Under the pieces are notes generated by a model that ran no database searches, was not told where the DNA came from, and saw nothing but the letters and a program-made list of their open reading frames with translations. From assembly GCA_963931865.1 (NCBI GenBank), contig OZ007513.1:11557467-11621466 (forward strand): a stretch of DNA of 64,000 bases, given 5' to 3'. Made by a program: the position numbers and the translations under genes. Positions 58,421 to 64,000 of the stretch are shown here, piece by piece; positions within the stretch are counted from its first letter, which is position 1; the number at the start of each line of letters is the position of its first letter. The stretch comes from Axinella damicornis. Lineage: Eukaryota; Porifera; Demospongiae; Axinellida; Axinellidae.

Positions 58421-58923
58421 CTCTTTAAGGCCCAAGTTTCTTTCTCTAGGTCATATCAGTCTATAGAACACTTAAACATACCCTAATTTCTGTTCCCTGG
58501 CATTGCTGGGCTCGAAACTGCTCACACAGGTAATTTCAGCTATACTAAGCATATACGTGACTTAACCACACCCACAAATTGACGAACTTGCAATCAAGCC
58601 TCCCGAGAAATGCCAACCTGCCCTAGCTAAAAAACGGACCATGAACGCTGGAAATGGAGGCCCTACAAGGCAAGACAGCTACTTTCTAAGTCCATTTATG
58701 CCAAAAACGGCGGAAATGGCCTTCCCAGTGCCGACCAGGACCTTTCTACTGCGGAGCCCAGACACGGCCATGCTGTTTGCACCCTCCGGGTGCACCCACC
58801 CACCTCCCCCTGTCCCGCCCTTTCTGCTGTCGCAGAACCTATCTCCCAAGGACATTGCCGGATGTGACATCATCAAGCTGAAAGTCTCATGTTGCAGATA
58901 TGCAACGTTAGGACTTAAAGGGC
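58421..58923. mobile_element. Longer piggyBac-like element related to the MITE at 28183
   Basis: The left end after TTAA is CTCTTTAAGGCCCAAG; the right end is GCAGATATGCAACGTTAGGA followed by CTTAAAGGG and CTAA, a one-base change of TTAA. The right 55 bp closely match the arm of the 103-bp MITE. The insert is absent from the equivalent place after G3 (CACCTTTTATTGAAAG), so it arrived after the block duplicated. Confidence 0.7.
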
Positions 58924-59434
58924 TAAAGAAAGATTAGATAACCCATTGCACCCTGTAGCAGCAAAATGTAATAATCTTAGTTCATCACTGTGGAAACTAG
59001 CTAGCTACTTTGTTGAAAAGTATAACAATAATATGTTTGTCTGACTTGTCACGTAATGCAGAATTGCATATGCATCCATGTCTATTGTGAACTCATAGTT
59101 TACAATTTGTGGCTGTGCCACTGTAAACTTCCTGGGCTGGGTTGCTTGAGTTGCAATTCTGCAAGTTGTATTCTGACCCCCCCCCTTTGCTGGATCTTGT
59201 GCTGCCACTATGGACAAACTCTGGACTAAATTATTGGATATCAATGCAAGAGTGTAGCAACATTCATTTGTTGCTTGTTGGCAACTAGTGGGAATCAAAT
59301 GATGACGTCATTGGTTGGGCAAATACTCAATAGCTGATATAATTATAGCTGCATGAATAATTATTCAATATTCATGTAGCTATCAATTACTGCATAGTTT
59401 TGCTGTGCATGTGTGAGGCAAACATCATTCATAC

Positions 59435-60197
59435 TAGGGTTCCACCGATACTGGTATCGGTATCGGTATCGGCCCAATACCTGCCAGTGGTGAGGTATCG
59501 GTATCAGCCCAATACCAGCCAGTGGTGAGGTATTGGTATCAGCCCAATACCTGCCAGTGGTGAGGTATTGGTATCAGCCCAATACCTGCCAGTGGTGAGG
59601 TATTGGTATCAGCCCAATACCTGCCAGTGGTGAGGTATTGGTATCAGCCCAATACCTGCCAGTGGTGAGGTATTGGTATCAGCCCAATACCTGCCAGTGG
59701 TGAGGTATTGGTATAAGCCCAATACCTGCCAGTGGTGAGGTATTGGTATCAGCCAATACCAGCCAGTGGTGAGGTATTGGTATCAGCCCAATACCTGCCA
59801 GTGGTGAGGTATATTGGTATCAGCCCAATACCTGCCAGTGGTGAGGTATTGGTATCAGCCCAATACCTGCCAGTGGTGAGGTATTGAGTATCGGCTATTG
59901 GAATTCTGTGGTTTAATTCCCTATGACATAATTATGAGTCCGATGGATGGCTTGCTTGAGCAATCAACGATGACAAGGTAAGTTAAGACAGAGTTTTTGA
60001 GTGAATGCTAATGAGGCTTGTTGCAAAATTTGTGAGCAAAGCTTTTCAAGGGTATATATGTTGACACACAGTGGTATTGGTATCAGCAAGAGTTCATAAC
60101 AATTGTTATGAACTCTTGGTATCAGTAGTGGCCTGTTTCACATAATATTATTGGCCCGATTCGGAAGTATCAATACTCGGTAAAATTTGGAACCCTA
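59435..60197. mobile_element. Non-autonomous hAT-like element with a 35-bp minisatellite (copy 2)
   Basis: The ends TAGGGTTCCA and TGGAACCCTA are inverted repeats, flanked by ATTCATAC and ATTCATAT, an 8-bp near-duplication as hAT elements make. Inside are about 12 units of the 35-bp repeat seen in copy 1 (59455-59886) and a perfect 32-bp palindrome at 60087-60118 centred on AACAATTGTT. Confidence 0.7.
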
Positions 60198-60317
60198 ATT
60201 CATATTCGATAAGCAGGCGGACGTTTAAGGCCAGAAGATGACACTATTTTACTGGTTGTTATATCTAGCTACATAAATGACATGATAGTATCATCACGAG
60301 ATTACTTCAAATTACAT

Positions 60318-60508
60318 GTCTCTCCTGATCGGCTATAGCAACTCTTGCTTTGGTGGCCTCAATACTAGTATTATAGCTATGTTGTTTGGTGGTTTTTCCT
60401 TGCTGTTCTGGTCCACATGTGCAGTGAACATGACCGCTCTAAACACTGCATGCTTTTTGTCTATTGGTTGGCTTCGGTCATTTTCTTGCTGTTGCTAATG
60501 TTTTGAGC
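60318..60508 (+). pseudogene. Fragment of a G1-like exon 2 (segments 4-6)
   Basis: It begins TCTCTCCTGAT, like G1 near 37660, with CAACTCTTGCTTTGGTGGCC and then a 25-bp insertion. It continues with the FLAVLVHMCS-type coding and HDRSKHC equivalent to G1 37715-37770, then loses frame. It is closer to G1 than to G3 or G4. Confidence 0.68.
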
Positions 60509-60744
60509 TCCAAGTTCATTCAGTAAGCTACACGTGCACAATAGCTTCTATCTTCGTTGATTGTTGAAACACTTCACGCAGGTTAGATGCACAACAAAGT
60601 TCCCAGGATGTTTGACTCAAGAAATTGCGCAACCGTTTGCTCATGAATAATTCATGAGATGACATCACTCATGTACGGTTATTGAGAGTTAGTTTACTAT
60701 CGCAAACCATTTCCTCATACCACAAATTATTGATTACCAAGCAC

Positions 60745-60851
60745 CAGATCCACCTGCTGATTTAACTATTGAAATTAACTGTGTGTCCAGCAGAGGTGAA
60801 TCATCATTTGAAAATGAGTTGAGAGAGATATGGGAAGGTATTCTGCAGTGG
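60745..60851 (+). pseudogene. Last part of exon 1 of the G5 copy
   Basis: About 36 codons remain, including an Asn-Cys-Val-Ser stretch and the block ending LREIWEGILQW followed by GTAAGTATA. The leader and most of the ectodomain are missing upstream. Confidence 0.7.
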
Positions 60852-61435
60852 GTAAGTATATATACTAGTTTTGTCACAATTTAGCCTTGTTCCTATTTTC
60901 ACCCCCAAACCCAAGCGTGCATGATCATGCCAGGGGGAGGAACTTCTGCATGGTGGCCCTTCGTACTAAATGTCACATTTATGTCCTTCGCACAGAGCCA
61001 GATATTTTCATGCGACATGACATAATGAACTACATTAGTGGATACCTAACCTAACGCAATAGACAGCTACATCTATTCATCAGGGAGTGCAGTATATAGA
61101 GGATGCTGGAAGGCAGTTAATAGGGTTACTTTATATACAGCCGAAACAACTGCTAAGTTTGTGTAGGCAGTGGAACGTTCCAACTTAAATGCTGAATCAA
61201 ATTTAAATTTAACCAGGACCTCATTCATGCATATATACCCATATCTTTCCCAGTCATCGTGCACAATCTGATGTCGTTCAAATGAATGCATTTTATCTTC
61301 CGTGTATTATTGCCAATGCAAATAAACGGGCCGGGATAGGCCTGCATGGGATTGAGGCTACGTAGCTCAAGTAGGCACAATTACGTGATCAGTGCATGTC
61401 ATTGAGTTTATTCTTCTTCCGGTTTGCCACTGTGG

Positions 61436-62452
61436 AGTAAAGCTTATGCACGAGCAGGTGGGCCTGTGCCAGCTCCCAGTGTCAGCGACAAGGGACGAGT
61501 CTCCTGTATCAGTTGTTCCACACAGCCTGATGCCACCTTTTCTTCAATTTACCTTGCATTCCACATCATCCTCAACTTTGTGGTAGGGGTTATTCTTGTG
61601 GCATTTCTTCCTTCACTGATAATGAAGCCAAATGTTAGCTCAGCTACACCCAGTTTATTCTGGTCATCTGCTTTCATTGGAGCTCCTTTTGCCTTGATCT
61701 TTATACTAACAAAGTTATATGCTGTGATAAGTACCATGGTAGCTGCCATCATAAGGTATCCCTCGGAAAACTTCCACAATGAGGCTGTTTATATGTCAAC
61801 TGAATACCCACTTCTCCTCCTGCTAACTGTAGAGCTGATAGTTGCTATACTCAGATCAAAGCGTAGTGTGCTAGCTATCCCAAGATGCATGGGCTACTGT
61901 TGCTCATTCTGTTGCTTCTGTTGCTTTTGTTGCTGTTGTAGACCAGGTGGTCGATCACACTCTCGTGTTGCTCGTGCACTGGCGCTGTGGTTTGTCATAG
62001 GTTGGCTCCAGTTGATTGCAGCCTCTGTTGTTCCTGTCACTATTGTAGTGCTCACCACTAGTCCTCTCCTGGTGCTAGCTACTCTTGCTATGGTCGTGTC
62101 TGCCTTATTCGGCATGGTGGTTTTCCTTGCTGTCCTGATCCACATGTGCAGTCAACATGACCGCTCAAAATGTTGGATACTTTTCATCTATTCAATAATC
62201 CTTGTTGGAGTCTTTGTGAAGATCGGCCTAGCATTTTTATTGCTACTGCTAACCGTTGTACATGGAGGTGAAGTGAACTCAATCCCTGCTTTCATTGGGA
62301 CACTGGTTCCTTCTGCCATTCTCTCCATTGTTACATGGTTGGTGAAAGTGAAAGTACTTGGCAAGAAACCAACTGAAGCTGATCCGTCAAGCGAGCGACC
62401 TGAACGACTGCAGGAAGAAGTGACACAAGATGACAGCACTGCGCTCTTATAA
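61436..62452 (+). pseudogene. G5: intact 7TM exon 2 without a usable exon 1 junction
   Basis: 339 codons including stop, open throughout: SKAYARAGGPVPAPS, seven hydrophobic segments, the loop GYCCSFCCFCCFCCCC plus RPGGRSHSRVARA, and the tail PTEADPSSERPE ending QDDSTALL. The splice acceptor, TGTAG in G2, G3 and G4, reads TGTGG here, so normal joining is blocked, and exon 1 survives only as its last 107 bp. The membrane part being open may mean very recent death, or expression from another 5' exon or internal ATG (61621, which would lose the first segment). Confidence 0.75.
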
Positions 62453-63791
62453 CATGTGTGATGCACTAAACTATCGATCGGAGTGTTGCCACTGTTGTGC
62501 TGTTGTAGTGTTCTAGAAGTGGTATAAGTATATGACTATGGTAAGCTTGCTTCTCTGTAACACAAAATGTTAAGCTGTCATCTTTGAGTCATACCAGTTA
62601 CAGTGATTGTATTCGCTAAGATCATGCTAAATGTTTCATTCGCAATCTTCTTTTTTATACAATCATGCAATAAGCATGATCAAAAGGATGATTTTGTCAC
62701 CAGAAATCCTTTTATAGAAAGCTTAGATATTAATTATGGATGCATTATTCTGTTTAAGAGTATATAGTACTCTACAATCTATGCTTTAAAAGTTCATCAC
62801 TGTGAAAACTATATACATAGCTACTTGTTGAAGTAACATTAATACGTTTGTTATGACTTGCTTGCAGTTGTGAATTGTGAGTACTGCAATAACAGTCACA
62901 TGTAATGCTGATGGATCCCATCACATTATGAACTTGTAGTTTTTTCCTTTTTGCGGCTGTGCCACTGTAAAAATCCTGCATGGGTTGTTTTAATCAGGTT
63001 GGGTTGCTTGAGTTGCAATTCTGTACGTCACACTCCAATATTCTGGCACCTGTTGCTGGATCTGGTGCTGCCTCTATGCCTGAACTCAGCCTATAGTAAA
63101 AAAAATTATGATATCAATTAACATCAAATAAGCAGTAGCTGATATATAGCTGTATTAATATTGTAGCTTATACCAATTCACAAGCGCAAGCAAGTCATGC
63201 GATAACAATACTTCAACCGTGAAAGTAGCTATAATAGCTAGTTTCCACAGTGATGAACTTTTAATCATGCACAGATTGTAAAACACTATTTACCATCCAA
63301 ATGGAGTATATACCGGTAGCTACATGTGTCCAATCATAGCAATCTCACAGCTGCAAGCAAGTCACAGGATGCAAGTTTGACAGTACAATGCACTGCAGTA
63401 GCTAGTTGTGAAGTACTTAGCTGGCTAGGCTATATAAGCATGGTGTTTTTCGCCATGGCGCCAGGATGCATGGTAGCTATAGTCTATAGAGGGGAAGGAA
63501 GTTCTGGGACCCTTGTCACATTCTTGTGTCCGTTGCAGGAATTTGCACAGGGCCGAATATTGTCATAGATGTGACATAATGAACTACAATAGACAGTTAT
63601 GTCATCTGATGTCAGTTCATACTGTGGATGCTTCCAATTCACTACTATTAACTTTATCTTCCTTGTATTACTGCCAATGCAAAATAAACAGCAGGCCAAG
63701 GTAGGCCTGTACACATAGCCAAACTAGACAAAATTATGTGATCAGTTGCTTTGTGGATGAGTTTATTCTTCTGGTAAGTATGCCGAAGTAG
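62453..63791 (+). other. Spacer between G5 and G6, diverged copy of the G3/G4 3' flank
   Basis: Sequence after G5 (CTTCTCTGTAACACAAAA, CAATAAGCATGATC) aligns with the flanks after G3 and G4, without the poly-C run or the minisatellite element. Near 63540-63590 is a stretch related to the intron-like sequence at 60985-61050. No gene is seen. Confidence 0.6.
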
Positions 63792-64000
63792 AGTAAAGCT
63801 TATGCACGAGGAGGAGGGCCTGTGCCAGCTCGAGATCCCAGTGACAGCGACAGAGGATGAGTCTCCTGTATCAGTGCTGATGACACCTTTTCATCCTCAT
63901 TGACAACTGGTTATACTCGTGGCATTTTTTCCTTCACTGATAATGAAATGAATGTTAGCGCAGTTACATTCTGGTCATCTGCCATCATTGGAGCTCTGGA
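63792..64000 (+). pseudogene. G6: degenerate start of a further exon 2, cut by the window end
   Basis: The acceptor AAGTAG is followed by SKAYARGGGPVPARDPSDSD, then a stop: GGATGA where the paralogues have GGACGA. About 40 bp of segment 1 coding are deleted (CATCCTCATTGACAACTGG), but LVAFFPSLIM-like coding resumes. The copy continues beyond the window. Confidence 0.7.

Overview
This is a metazoan nuclear segment. Genes have short introns with GT..AG borders, there are many hairpin MITEs and minisatellites, and proteins are built from extracellular SRCR and fibronectin III modules. Tandem SRCR arrays of this size, compact introns and abundant 'tagctagc'-type AT-rich sequence suggest a demosponge (inference; species not determinable here).

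Minus strand, about 36.1 kb down to the left edge: one giant gene. A 20-residue signal peptide exon (36025-36085) is followed by a 3.5 kb intron, 27 SRCR domains (54 exons, each domain split over two exons) and at least four FN3 domains (5 exons). All 60 exons can be joined in phase 1, giving about 3,390 residues before the window ends. Exon lengths and residue signatures repeat every four domains, so the array grew by copying four-domain blocks. Its introns hold MITEs, minisatellites and long G/C homopolymers.

Plus strand, 36.4 kb to the right edge: a tandem family of two-exon genes that I cannot assign to a known family. Exon 1 encodes a signal peptide and a Cys-containing ectodomain of about 155 residues. 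Exon 2 encodes seven predicted membrane segments, a poly-Cys loop between segments 3 and 4, and usually a C-terminal acidic di-leucine tail. G1 (36388) and G3 (44493) are intact. G2 (39845) has a 4-bp frameshift. G4 (52534) is split by an LTR retrotransposon. G5 (61436) has an intact exon 2 but a lost splice acceptor and only a scrap of exon 1. G6 (63792) is degenerate and cut by the window end. Several orphan fragments lie between them. G1 and the SRCR gene are head to head, with 302 bp between start codons.

Mobile DNA: the 3254-bp LTR element in G4 has apparently identical 310-bp LTRs, a CTAGC target duplication, a tRNA-Leu-type primer site, a SCAN-like capsid region and the order protease-integrase-RNase H remnant, suggesting an internally deleted Gmr1-like element. 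Other elements are a truncated retrotransposon fragment with a TTTGAC tail (50.7-52.3 kb), a reverse-transcriptase relic (39.5 kb), hAT-like elements carrying a 35-bp minisatellite, TTAA-flanked piggyBac-like MITEs and a hairpin MITE family with AGCCTCGTTCCCAGGC ends.

The two gene sets look like fast-evolving cell-surface families: a modular adhesion or recognition protein and a birth-and-death cluster of 7TM receptor-like proteins. A functional link between them is only suggested by adjacency.
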